NCBI GenBank assembly: GCA_965657215.1
Contig: CBFHNR010000006.1
Location: forward strand, 70,424-134,423
Length of the DNA stretch: 64,000 nucleotides
Direction: 5' to 3'
DNA from: JAHEJA01 sp965657215
GTDB lineage: Bacteria > Pseudomonadota > Alphaproteobacteria > Rhodobacterales > Rhodobacteraceae
Below the pieces are notes generated by a model, which was given only the letters and a program-made list of their open reading frames with translations, did no database searches and had not been told where the DNA came from. This document shows positions 1-8,532 of this stretch, piece after piece. A program made the translations under genes and the position numbers. Each line of letters opens with the position of its first letter. Position 1 is the first letter of the stretch.

Positions 1-1459
1 TCAGTGTCACAAACAACGGACCATTGGACAGTTGGGCCAACAACAATGACAATCGGCCTGAAAACCCAGAGACTTGGATCAGCCCGACAATCAAACCAAT
101 GGCCGCCACGATCACAATGATCATCGCCGCCATACGACCCCCATCGACAAAGGCCCGATAAATTTTGGACCCATTGCGAAACTCAGGGAACAAAATCAAC
201 GAACACGAAAGCGCCGCAACAAATCCGTAAAATCCTGCTTTTAGAACTGATGGTTGAGCAAATAGGTAATAGCTCAAAATTGAAACCGGAATGATGAACA
301 CCAAACACTGCACCAATTCGCGGCCAGTCAATTTTGGTCTTTGATCACTGGGCAATGGCCCGACACCTTGGCGACGGGCCTCAAAGTAGACGGTCATGAA
401 AATGCCAAGATAAAACAAAGCTGCGGGCACAATGGCGGCGACGACGATATATCGGTATTCTAACCCAATTTGACCCGCAACGAAAAATGCAACCACGCCC
501 ATCACGGGCGGCATAATTTGTCCACCGGTAGAGGCTGCCGCTTCGACTGCGGCGGCAAAGGCGGGTTTAAATCCGGATCGTTTAATAACGGGAATTGTCA
601 TGACTCCCGTTGAGACAACATTTGAAATTGCCGCCCCAGACAATGTCCCAAAGAGCGCCGAAGAGGCCACCGCCGCATGCGCCGCACCACCCGTTAATCC
701 GCCTGTCACACGATTGGCGATCTTCATCAATAACGTGCCCGCCCCTGAGGCCATCAACACAGCACCAAAGACGATGAAAATCAATACGTTGCCAGAGACA
801 ACTTGAATAGGCTGCCCAAACATACCACCCGTTTGAGCCCAAAAATTCAACACCATCGACCGCATGCTTTGGGCAAAGGTACTTTCGGATCCCGCAAAAA
901 TTCCTGTCCAATCTGGCAATAGGCCGCGGACAAAGAAATATATCAGCCAAAAGAGACAAAACCCGACGATGAACCCACCGAAAAACCGCCACGTCAAATA
1001 CAAGGTGATCAATGTAATAATTGGAAACAGCACAAAATCACGGGGCTGAGCAGAGGGTAACAACCCCCCATCAATCGCAAATAAATTCGCAATCCAGAAC
1101 CCAAGGACAACAACGATGGCCAATGACAAGGCCCAATTTATCCACTGCGCCCGATGCAACGTCAAAGACACAATCACAAAGCCAAACACGATCGGTAAGC
1201 CCAAGATCATCCCCGTTGGCAAGAGAACAGTTTGCTCAAAGGCACGGTAAGATGCGCCGAGCCAATGGGATTTATAGAGCGCGCGTTGATCACGGCGCGA
1301 AAGCTCTTCGAAATCCGCGGTCGTGGTTTCAATGAACCAACGTACAAATTCACCAATCGGACCAGAGGCGGCATATATAACAATAACAAGCACAAAACAA
1401 AAAGCAGCGAAATCCGCGACTCTTTTTTGAAGATGTGGCTGTGCAGTAGGCTCGTTCAT
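1..1459 (-). CDS. TRAP transporter fused permease (TAXI-type, 4TM-12TM), 3' end outside window
   Basis: Reading the minus strand from an ATG at 1459 gives an open frame that is still open at base 1, so about 486 residues of a longer protein are visible. It is strongly hydrophobic with many membrane helices. A central segment reads GTLSGAAISNVVSTGVMTIP followed shortly by EAAASTGGQIMPP, the hallmark of the fused DctQ-DctM permeases that work with TAXI solute receptors. Its ATG overlaps the stop of the upstream metallohydrolase gene in an ATGA (1456-1459), so the two are probably translationally coupled and the carrier likely imports a sulfated substrate or its product. No TAXI receptor is seen; it may lie beyond the left edge. 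The family is well supported; the substrate is inference. Confidence 0.88.
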   Translation of the reverse strand, partial: MNEPTAQPHLQKRVADFAAFCFVLVIVIYAASGPIGEFVRWFIETTTADFEELSRRDQRALYKSHWLGASYRAFEQTVLLPTGMILGLPIVFGFVIVSLTLHRAQWINWALSLAIVVVLGFWIANLFAIDGGLLPSAQPRDFVLFPIITLITLYLTWRFFGGFIVGFCLFWLIYFFVRGLLPDWTGIFAGSESTFAQSMRSMVLNFWAQTGGMFGQPIQVVSGNVLIFIVFGAVLMASGAGTLLMKIANRVTGGLTGGAAHAAVASSALFGTLSGAAISNVVSTGVMTIPVIKRSGFKPAFAAAVEAAASTGGQIMPPVMGVVAFFVAGQIGLEYRYIVVAAIVPAALFYLGIFMTVYFEARRQGVGPLPSDQRPKLTGRELVQCLVFIIPVSILSYYLFAQPSVLKAGFYGFVAALSCSLILFPEFRNGSKIYRAFVDGGRMAAMIIVIVAAIGLIVGLIQVSGFSGRLSLLLAQLSNGPLFVTL

Positions 1460-2724
1460 GATCGGCTCTTTGCGGTTTGGCGCAATTGCTGCGCAGCTGA
1501 GAAATATGTATTGCGCGCGGTGGCGTTGATTTCAACTTCTGCCAATGCCTCTAGGGTCTGCGCCTTAAACTCTTCGACAGGTTCATTTAGCGACAAGAGA
1601 TGATCGCATAATTCCAACCGCCACTGCATGTCATCTGTTTGCTCTGCTTGGTGCAATAATTTGTCTACACCCCCTGCCAACTGCGCCATATGTGCGGCGC
1701 GTGTCGAGCTTGATAGAGTTCCGAGATGTGTCGGATTGCCATCGTACCAACCCAATGTACCAACGGCAAAGGCGCGTGCGGACCAGCTTGCTTTGCCATA
1801 AAATTCCTTGAGCCACGGCTTTTCCGCAATTGCGTCTGGCAATGAGAGGGTTGAACAGATGTCATCCAATGACAAACCTTTGTCCAAACCATCCGCTGTA
1901 AATTGCATCACATGCACGATGGCATCACGGGTCGACGTCAAAACCTCATGAACATTTTGCGCGCCAAAGACAGGCCGCGTGTGACCTGCGGCCAATGTCT
2001 TGGCATTCAACTCGGACAACATGGTCAATGTATTCGCCCAAGCCTGAAAATCGCGATAGGGCGTGCCGCGGATTGCGTAGAGGTTAGGAAAGGCGTGATA
2101 CCAAGTATCCCCGCAAAATAGAATTTCATGATCGGGCAACCAAACCACCATGTGATCATCTGTTTCACCTGGAGCATGGATCAAGCGTGCGCTCACCCCA
2201 TCTAGATCAATGTCGCAGTCTTGCTCAATGAGGTCGGTGGGTGGCAGGAAACCTGCGCCCATGCCTTTCATCGGACGATCACCTGGGCCAACGCCGAGGC
2301 TAATGCGTTGATCATCGGGCAGGCCAATCCCAAATTGCATTTTAGTGCGGCGCATCAAGGCCGCGTTTGGCGCAATTATAGTGTCATCTACATCGACAAG
2401 GTCTGATTTAAACAGGTGAGAGGCCAGAATTGGAATATCTTGACCTTCGTTAAAAATAGTCGCCCCTGAAATGTGATCGCGATGGCTATGCGTCAGGATG
2501 ATACGTGCAACGGGTTTGTCCGTGAGTTTGCGAAATTCAGCCAAAATATTTTCAGCCGCTTGCGTTGTTTCCGTTGTATCAATGATCGTGACAGTGGTCG
2601 CCCCTTCGATCATATGCACTGTTGAGGCCGCATAGCCAACAGCCGTCCAAATACCAGGCGCCAGTTCGATGATGTCTTTACGCGTTTGTTCGCCTTGAGC
2701 GATCAGATCGGGATGTGCAGTCAT
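1456..2724 (-). CDS. Alkylsulfatase-like metallo-beta-lactamase-fold hydrolase
   Basis: A 422-residue protein with the metallo-beta-lactamase metal motif THSHRDH at residues 78-84, and later conserved His/Asp positions (LIHAPGETDDH, FCGDTWY). After the hydrolase domain comes a segment with PWLKEFYGK and LGWYDGNPTHL, which resembles the dimerisation domain of SdsA/BDS1 alkylsulfatases. It is much shorter than the usual roughly 650 residues and appears to lack the C-terminal SCP2-like domain. SdsA enzymes cleave primary alkyl sulfate esters with two zinc ions. The gene sits between a sulfatase and a TRAP permease with ATGA overlaps on both sides (1456-1459 and 2721-2724), which supports a sulfate-ester role. 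A different hydrolase of the same fold remains possible. Confidence 0.8.
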   Translation of the reverse strand: MTAHPDLIAQGEQTRKDIIELAPGIWTAVGYAASTVHMIEGATTVTIIDTTETTQAAENILAEFRKLTDKPVARIILTHSHRDHISGATIFNEGQDIPILASHLFKSDLVDVDDTIIAPNAALMRRTKMQFGIGLPDDQRISLGVGPGDRPMKGMGAGFLPPTDLIEQDCDIDLDGVSARLIHAPGETDDHMVVWLPDHEILFCGDTWYHAFPNLYAIRGTPYRDFQAWANTLTMLSELNAKTLAAGHTRPVFGAQNVHEVLTSTRDAIVHVMQFTADGLDKGLSLDDICSTLSLPDAIAEKPWLKEFYGKASWSARAFAVGTLGWYDGNPTHLGTLSSSTRAAHMAQLAGGVDKLLHQAEQTDDMQWRLELCDHLLSLNEPVEEFKAQTLEALAEVEINATARNTYFSAAQQLRQTAKSRS

Positions 2725-4367
2725 GTCTCGATAAACCTCTGTTTTACGGGGCCGTTGTATTTCTCCAGCAACTCTTCATCGACTTCTGTGCCATCTGCGA
2801 GAAACGGTAGAATTCCGCGGCGCATGGATCGACCGCGCATTGCCCGAATATCGTCTTCGGATTTGGTGACCCGCTGGCTCATACGCAGTCCCCATTCACC
2901 AAGGTATTTGTAAAGTTGATCAATCTGGTCTTGATGATCATTCCCCTTGGCGAGGTCATGGAATTCCTCTGGATCATTCTTCAAATCAAAAAGCATCGGG
3001 CGAAATCCACCCTCAGCATGCATCATCTTGTATCGGCCATCATAGACCATAAACAATCGCGCATCTCTTGGTTCAACACCCAGTTTCACCGCCTGAGGCG
3101 TAACCGAGTAATCGTATTCACTAATCGCATATTTCCGCCAATCGGGGGTTTCCCCTTGCAACCATGGCAACAGGCTGCGGCCCTCAACAATGTGATCGGG
3201 AACTGTGCCCCCCGCCGCTTCGATGAAGGTCGCTGTGAGGTCAATAGATTCAACCAGAGCATCACAAGTTGTGCCCCGTGTTGCGTCACAATCGCTTCGG
3301 GGATCATAGATGATCATGGGAATTTTGACAGACGGATCATGGAAAAGATCTTTTTCCCCCATCCAGTGATCGCCCAAGTAATCCCCGTGATCCGAGGTGA
3401 GAACGATCATTGTATCTTTGATCTGTCCCGTTTCTTCAAGGTAATCAAGAATATGGCCCAATTGATCATCACATTGCTTGATCAATCCCATATAGGCGGG
3501 AATGACCTTTTGCCTCACCTCGTCTTTTTGAAAGGCCTGAGCAATTTTGTTTTGCTGATAGGCGCCAAATACGGGCTGTGGATTTTCAAGTTCAACCTCA
3601 TCCCGCGTTGGCGCAGGAACGTGGTTGGGGCCAAACATGTCGTGATACGGCGCTGGCACAATATAGGGCCAATGCGGTTTTATATAGCTGACATGCGCAC
3701 ACCAAGGATCTTTGCCCTGCATCGCGTCCATAAACTCAATGGTCTTGCGCGTCAGCCAAGGTGTTTCGCTATCAGTTTCTTTGATATTCGCTGGTTTATC
3801 CGCATTTCTGAAAATCCAACCTGAGGCAACTTTGTCGCCATCGATGCCCGCATTGGCAAAATCGGCCCAAGGGTTTTCTGACTCATATCCCTTAGATTTC
3901 AAATATTCGTTATAGGGCGAGCGCTTTTCATCGTACCACCCATCTGGACCCAGTCCCCATAACCCGTCATCGCGGATCCACGTATCAAAGCCACATTCAG
4001 CCTGCCGCGCGCCAATCACGCTATCTGGGCTGAGGCCAAGACGCGCCATACCTTCGCTATCGGCTTTCATATGGGTTTTACCGATGAGCCAAGCGTCCAT
4101 CCCCGCGTTTCTAAGATGATCGCCCATTGTCATTTCGCCAACACGCAGGGGAAACCCGTTCCAATGCGCCCCATGCGACGACGCATAACGCCCCGTGTAA
4201 AAACACATACGCGACCCACCGCAGACGGGCGATTGAACAAAGGCATTCGTAAACCGCACACCCATATTCGCCACTCGATCAAAGTTCGGCGTGTGCAAAT
4301 GTGGATGTCCTGCGCAACTTAGGTAATCGAACCTGAGTTGGTCATACATAATGAACAATATGTTCAA
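2721..4367 (-). CDS. Type I sulfatase (arylsulfatase/choline-sulfatase-like) with atypical CGGSR motif
   Basis: A 548-residue member of the alkaline phosphatase-like sulfatase family. The N-terminus NILFIMYDQLRFDYLSCAG supplies the metal aspartate, and later blocks (LTSDHGDYLGDHWMGEKD) give the second metal site. The residue normally converted to formylglycine is Cys49, in SPVCGGSRMCFYTGRY. The usual motif is C-x-P/A-S-R; here the third position is Gly, confirmed by reading the codons. The start is TTG at 4367: it gives the canonical N-terminus and has GGGAG ten bases upstream. The family hydrolyses sulfate esters; the substrate is unknown. It is the first gene of a likely operon with the alkylsulfatase-like and TRAP genes and is divergent from an IclR regulator. 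It carries no obvious signal peptide, so it is probably cytoplasmic. Confidence 0.9.
   Translation of the reverse strand: MNILFIMYDQLRFDYLSCAGHPHLHTPNFDRVANMGVRFTNAFVQSPVCGGSRMCFYTGRYASSHGAHWNGFPLRVGEMTMGDHLRNAGMDAWLIGKTHMKADSEGMARLGLSPDSVIGARQAECGFDTWIRDDGLWGLGPDGWYDEKRSPYNEYLKSKGYESENPWADFANAGIDGDKVASGWIFRNADKPANIKETDSETPWLTRKTIEFMDAMQGKDPWCAHVSYIKPHWPYIVPAPYHDMFGPNHVPAPTRDEVELENPQPVFGAYQQNKIAQAFQKDEVRQKVIPAYMGLIKQCDDQLGHILDYLEETGQIKDTMIVLTSDHGDYLGDHWMGEKDLFHDPSVKIPMIIYDPRSDCDATRGTTCDALVESIDLTATFIEAAGGTVPDHIVEGRSLLPWLQGETPDWRKYAISEYDYSVTPQAVKLGVEPRDARLFMVYDGRYKMMHAEGGFRPMLFDLKNDPEEFHDLAKGNDHQDQIDQLYKYLGEWGLRMSQRVTKSEDDIRAMRGRSMRRGILPFLADGTEVDEELLEKYNGPVKQRFIET
4353..4365. promoter_or_regulatory. 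Inverted repeat over the sulfatase start codon
   Basis: GAACA-ATA-TGTTC overlaps the first codons of the sulfatase gene. It shares the GTTC/GAAC half-site core of the palindrome about 100 bases upstream, so it may be a second contact for the IclR regulator. It may equally be a chance product of coding sequence. Confidence 0.25.
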
Positions 4368-4452
4368 AGCGGCGAGTCTCCCTTAAGTCCATGAACTAAG
4401 TCATGATTCGTTGTTTATGTTGACAAAGAGATTTTCTTTGCACCATCTATGT

Positions 4453-4467
4453 GTTCACCAGATGAAC
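4453..4467. promoter_or_regulatory. Candidate IclR operator GTTCA-N5-TGAAC
   Basis: A perfect inverted repeat with 5-base arms and a 5-base spacer, in the gap between the divergent sulfatase and iclR genes. IclR-family proteins bind palindromes of this size. The same arms and spacing recur at 6613-6627, upstream of the MFS carrier, which argues for a shared site. Confidence 0.5.
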
Positions 4468-4491
4468 CAACCCTAGATGCGAGAAATCTAT

Positions 4492-5328
4492 ATGTCAAAG
4501 ACTGAGGGACCAAAACGAATACGCGCCTTGGATCGCGGTTTGGAGGTGATTGAACATCTCTCTAACTTTGGCCTCAGCACCTTGGCTGAACTGCGTCGAA
4601 AGACTGGACTGAGTAATGCCACCCTTATCCGCATTTTGTCGACATTACAGGATCGGGGTTGGGTACGCCGCAATATTGTTGAGGGTCAATATGAATTGGC
4701 CCATTCGCTAGAAAACATCCTCGGCGCAAATGTCCGCGCCCATCCCTTAGCCGAAATTGCCGCGCCTATTTTGATCAATATGCCCACATTCAAACGTGGC
4801 CTCCCGTCAGATTTGACAGCAATAATAGAGACGGGGAAATTGGAAATCGTAGAAAGCACACGAACACGTGGACCAATGGCGCCCGCGCGAACAGGCTTGG
4901 GCATACGACCCTCAATGGTTCGATCGGCCCATGGTCAAGCGGTCTTGGCATTTTTATCAGACGTAGATCGAAACTTACACGTCACTGCGGCTAAGAAAAC
5001 AGAAGGCCGCGAAGCGCGCAAATGGTTTGAAGGCTCTGCGTTAAACAAAGCATTAGCCCTGACAAAAGCGCGCGGCTTTGGTCTACGCGATGATGATTAT
5101 TTCATCTATAAATCCTTTGACCCAGGCCCAGATTTGGCGGCACTGGCGGTCCCTATCCTTTCAAAAACGGGAGTACACGGCGCATTAAGTATTCTTTGGA
5201 TGCGCGAAGAACACAGACTTGAGGATGTCTTGGCTCAAGGCACGCTTGAGGATCTGCAATCGGCCGCGCATACAATAGGCGCGGCGATGGATACACATCA
5301 AATCGCCGCGTTTAAACATCAAGGATAG
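4492..5328 (+). CDS. IclR family transcriptional regulator
   Basis: An N-terminal winged helix-turn-helix (IRALDRGLEVIEHLSNFGLSTLAELRRKTGLSNATLIRILSTLQDRGWVRR) is followed by the IclR effector-binding domain (RSAHGQAVLAFLS, GLRDDDYF, ALAVPIL). The ATG at 4492 is preferred because GAGAAA lies five bases upstream; an in-frame ATG at 4477 would add five residues but has no ribosome site. The gene is divergent from the sulfatase/TRAP operon and separated from it by a 15-base palindrome, so it most likely controls that operon. The stop lies only seven bases from the convergent DUF3179 gene. The ligand is unknown; a desulfated alcohol or aromatic acid would fit the family. Confidence 0.88.
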   Translation: MSKTEGPKRIRALDRGLEVIEHLSNFGLSTLAELRRKTGLSNATLIRILSTLQDRGWVRRNIVEGQYELAHSLENILGANVRAHPLAEIAAPILINMPTFKRGLPSDLTAIIETGKLEIVESTRTRGPMAPARTGLGIRPSMVRSAHGQAVLAFLSDVDRNLHVTAAKKTEGREARKWFEGSALNKALALTKARGFGLRDDDYFIYKSFDPGPDLAALAVPILSKTGVHGALSILWMREEHRLEDVLAQGTLEDLQSAAHTIGAAMDTHQIAAFKHQG

Positions 5329-5335
5329 GCGTCGC

Positions 5336-6508
5336 TCAGAACGTGTAAAACTCTGTATCAGGGTGAAAGGTAATCCACGCGCGCACGAATTGTTGATAGG
5401 ATTGCAATTGGGTCATGCTGTGTCCTTTGAGCGCGCCTTCTGTGCAGCGCCCCAAGTCATTCCATCGCGACCCAGTTTCAACATCATAAAGACCGTTTTC
5501 ATCCTGCTCAAAACTCAATGTCTGATCGCCGACGTGACGGTTATAGACAAAGGCCGCGCGACCCTCTGGATCACTTAGGACCAACAAAGGCGTCCCTGCG
5601 TGTTCATCCACGACCATCCGTTTTTTGTGCAATTCGCTTAGATCATAGGCCTTGGCCTGACCCTCGATATCAACACCGATGATCAATGGCGGTGTTTCTT
5701 GACGATACCATCCCGGAAAGCTCGCCTCGTAGTTCAACAACTTGCCCAAGAAGTTATACTGTCGCTGAAATACAGGATCATATTGCAAAATCAAAGTCTC
5801 TGGATGTTTTTCGATCCAATGCTCCACTGTCATTTGCTCAAAGTAAATGTCTTCTAACTGCTCACCTTGCTTTGGACCCTTGGCCGCTTCGCCAGTTTCC
5901 TGTCTCCACCAACTATTAGTCAGAGAATCCCGCAAGACCGCATTGTAAGAGACGGCCCCGACCAATTGAAACTCAGGCACCCCAATGTCCCAATTGGTGT
6001 CAAAGACGCGGCCGCTGCGGCACATACCGCAATAGGTCGCCAATATTGGTTGACCGCCGACTTCATCGGGCACTTGGTGATGATAGAACAACAAATTTGC
6101 GGGATAGGCTCTTTGTTCGCCGTTGATATCCACACCAATGATTAATGTGCTGGGATCAACTTTATTCTCTTGAGCTGTGAGGAATGTCTTTTGCGTGATA
6201 GGGAGAAACTTGTATTTCCCAACCCAGAACTTGTTAAACAGCCAATAAATCCCGCCCCATAGCGCCATGCACAGAACCAATCCCAAGCCAAACCCGATAG
6301 GGTGGGCAATGGTCAATTGTGTGGCAACTAGGCCGATCAGGATCAACAAAACGATGCGAAATTTCGCAATATTGCTCCACATGAAATAGGCCAAATCCAT
6401 TTGCCATGGATAAGATTGCAAAACTGGCGGCGTGCCATTCGCACTTAGCCCTTTCACAAATTCAGCCAATATTAATGCGACACAAAGGCAAAAGAATAAA
6501 ACCGTCAT
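5336..6508 (-). CDS. DUF3179 domain membrane-anchored protein
   Basis: A 390-residue protein. The first 110 residues or so contain three hydrophobic segments (FFCLCVALILAEFV, IVLLILIGLVATQL, IGFGLGLVLCMALWGGIYWLF). The rest matches DUF3179: INGEQRAYPANLLFYHHQVPDEVGGQPILATYCGMCRSGRVF, then a second related half near AFVYNRHVGDQTLSF. The paired cysteines in YCGMC are typical of the family, whose function is not known. The start at 6508 has GGGGA seven bases upstream. It is convergent with iclR and divergent from the MFS gene. No specific role can be given. Confidence 0.8.
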   Translation of the reverse strand: MTVLFFCLCVALILAEFVKGLSANGTPPVLQSYPWQMDLAYFMWSNIAKFRIVLLILIGLVATQLTIAHPIGFGLGLVLCMALWGGIYWLFNKFWVGKYKFLPITQKTFLTAQENKVDPSTLIIGVDINGEQRAYPANLLFYHHQVPDEVGGQPILATYCGMCRSGRVFDTNWDIGVPEFQLVGAVSYNAVLRDSLTNSWWRQETGEAAKGPKQGEQLEDIYFEQMTVEHWIEKHPETLILQYDPVFQRQYNFLGKLLNYEASFPGWYRQETPPLIIGVDIEGQAKAYDLSELHKKRMVVDEHAGTPLLVLSDPEGRAAFVYNRHVGDQTLSFEQDENGLYDVETGSRWNDLGRCTEGALKGHSMTQLQSYQQFVRAWITFHPDTEFYTF

Positions 6509-6700
6509 CCTGCGATCCCCGTTGAAAGTAAAGTCGATAAACTTTTAATACGCCCTATTTCTATAGAGTGAGCCAAACATGAGCGCTCAAATACATCTGA
6601 TACAATTGACCTGTTCATTGGGTGAACTGATTAGTGGTTTATTTTTGTTCTGCATTCCATCACAGTCATACAGACCAACCAACAACCCGATAGAGCGACC
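6509..6700. promoter_or_regulatory. Divergent intergenic region with candidate IclR operator at 6613-6627
   Basis: This gap separates the DUF3179 gene from the MFS gene. It holds GTTCA-TTGGG-TGAAC at 6613-6627, the same arms and spacer length as the site beside iclR, and a separate perfect palindrome TGAGCGCTCA at 6580-6589. The first site suggests that the MFS gene, and perhaps the DUF3179 gene, belongs to the IclR regulon. Confidence 0.45.
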
Positions 6701-7900
6701 ATGACCGATCCCAAGGCTTCCTATTCACCGCCGACACTCTTGATCGGTCTCTCAACTGGGGCCTCGGTTCTAGGGATCACGCTCATTACACCGGCCCTCC
6801 CCTTTATCAGTGCCGATTTTGATGTCAGTGCAAATGTGGCCCAATTTTTATTCACAGGCTATTTGCTAATGCTCGCGATCAGCCAATTGGTGGTTGGTCC
6901 CTGCTCGGATCTATTTGGACGCAGACCCTTTATTTTGCTAGGCGCGATCATGATTGCCTGTGGCGGTCTGTTGGGAATGCTTGCCAAGGACATCACAGCC
7001 TTAATTATTGCGCGCATATTGCAAGGCTTTGGCGCTGGTGCCTGCATTTCCATGGCGCGCGCAATGATAAACGATGCCTTCAATCGCCAAGACGCTGCTC
7101 GGAAAATGGCCTCCGTTCAATCGATACAAGCTGTTATCCCGATTGTTGGGTTGATGAGTGGCGGCGCATTGATCGCGCAATTTGGCTGGATCAGTGTCAT
7201 GTGGGTCATGTGCACCGCTGGCATTTTGTTGACACTGCTTCTGCTTTTCTTTCTCAAAGAGACCTTCTTTGATATCAAACCAAAGTTACATGTTTCCGCA
7301 ATTGTGGCGGCCTATACCCATGTTTTAAGAGTCCGCATTTTCTTGGCATTCGCCTTTGTCAGTAGCACACAGGTCGGCATGTTCTTTGCGATGAACAGCT
7401 TTTTGCCATATCGATATACGGAGTTAGGTGTTTCAAGCTTGGAATTCGGATTTTGGTTTGGCCTTACGCCTGTGTCCTACTTGATCGGAAACTTGGTCAA
7501 TCGATTCTACTTGATTAAATTCGGGATAGAGCGCGCCATTATGATTGGCTGCTCGCTTTGTGCTCTGTCCCTTTTGTCGCTATTTGTGACGCAATCCCTT
7601 GGGATGACCCATGTTTTGGCCTTGGTACTTCCCTGTTGCATGTTTGGCTTTAGTAATGGCCTAACGGTCGCGAATTCTGTGATTGGCGGCATTAAATCAG
7701 TTGGCAAAAACGCTGGGACTGGATCAGGTCTCATTGGCGCGTCCCAAATGCTAATCGGTAGCCTTTTAGGCGGGATCATCATTTTTCTAGGTGGTGACCA
7801 AAACATCAGCCTTGCCTGTGGTATTATTCTCGGCGCAGGGCTTGCATCAGTGCTCGTCGCGCTTCCGATCTATATGCAACGCAATCAGCAAGAGGCGTGA
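6701..7900 (+). CDS. MFS transporter, Bcr/CflA (DHA1) drug-efflux type
   Basis: A 399-residue carrier with about 12 membrane helices. The helix 2-3 loop carries the MFS motif A as GPCSDLFGRRPFIL, and LLGITLITPALPFIS at the start is typical of Bcr/CflA proton-coupled exporters. Members export drugs such as bicyclomycin or chloramphenicol, and sometimes sulfonamides or cysteine; the substrate cannot be read from sequence. A putative IclR operator lies about 75-90 bases upstream of the start, which may place it in the regulon of the sulfatase island. The following GlcG/HbpS gene is convergent. Confidence 0.88.
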   Translation: MTDPKASYSPPTLLIGLSTGASVLGITLITPALPFISADFDVSANVAQFLFTGYLLMLAISQLVVGPCSDLFGRRPFILLGAIMIACGGLLGMLAKDITALIIARILQGFGAGACISMARAMINDAFNRQDAARKMASVQSIQAVIPIVGLMSGGALIAQFGWISVMWVMCTAGILLTLLLLFFLKETFFDIKPKLHVSAIVAAYTHVLRVRIFLAFAFVSSTQVGMFFAMNSFLPYRYTELGVSSLEFGFWFGLTPVSYLIGNLVNRFYLIKFGIERAIMIGCSLCALSLLSLFVTQSLGMTHVLALVLPCCMFGFSNGLTVANSVIGGIKSVGKNAGTGSGLIGASQMLIGSLLGGIIIFLGGDQNISLACGIILGAGLASVLVALPIYMQRNQQEA

Positions 7901-7932
7901 TAATCGGCGCGAAGTGACGCGCCGACCTTTCT

Positions 7933-8361
7933 CTAGGCCTTGGCAATGAGGCCAGCTGCTTCGATCCCGGTGACCGCAGCCAATTCGTCCTTGTCAGAAG
8001 CATCGCCAGAAATACCGACGGATCCGATAATCGTGCCTTTTTTGTCATGTATCAAGACGCCACCCGGAACAGGGATCATCTGACCACCAAGTGCTCCGTT
8101 GGCGGCATTGACGAAATAGGCCTGTTGTTCGGCGCGCGCCATTTGCGCCTGACCGCCCATCCCCAACATGACCGCACCGTAGGCTTTGCCATGCGCAATC
8201 GCAAAACGACCTGGGGCTGCGCCGTCTGAGCGTTCTGCAACGATGACATGTCCACCGGCATCCAGGACGACCACTGTGAGGGGGTTCAACTCATGCTCTT
8301 TTCCACATTCCATTGCTTTGCGGATAATCGTTCGGGCTTTGTTTGCCGAAATAGTGCTCAT
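7933..8361 (-). CDS. GlcG/HbpS family (DUF336) protein
   Basis: A 142-residue protein matching the GlcG/HbpS family: NPLTVVVLDAGGHVIVAERSDGAAPGRFAIAHGKAYGAVMLG, then PVPGGVLI and GSVGISGDASDKDE. Family members include the extracellular heme-binding HbpS and GlcG, which is encoded beside glycolate oxidase; the biochemical role of most is unclear. There is no signal peptide. GGAAGG eight bases upstream supports the start. It is divergent from tupB, with no other gene on its strand nearby. Confidence 0.82.
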   Translation of the reverse strand: MSTISANKARTIIRKAMECGKEHELNPLTVVVLDAGGHVIVAERSDGAAPGRFAIAHGKAYGAVMLGMGGQAQMARAEQQAYFVNAANGALGGQMIPVPGGVLIHDKKGTIIGSVGISGDASDKDELAAVTGIEAAGLIAKA

Positions 8362-8532
8362 TTTGGGATACCTTCCATGTCAACTTTGATGAACCGTAGT
8401 CCATGTGTCTGACATAGGCTAGCGGTGACGTATTAAAGTTCATATTTGTCGCACTGAGGGAACAGCACAGATTGGACTTGGATTAGGGTGCACATCTGGG
8501 CATAGTCCCCCCGTAACGAAGGAACATCCAAG

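Noticed and set aside
2916..3824. A 302-codon open frame antisense to the sulfatase gene
   Set aside because: The sulfatase frame has clear motifs and coupled neighbours; the antisense frame has no family signature.
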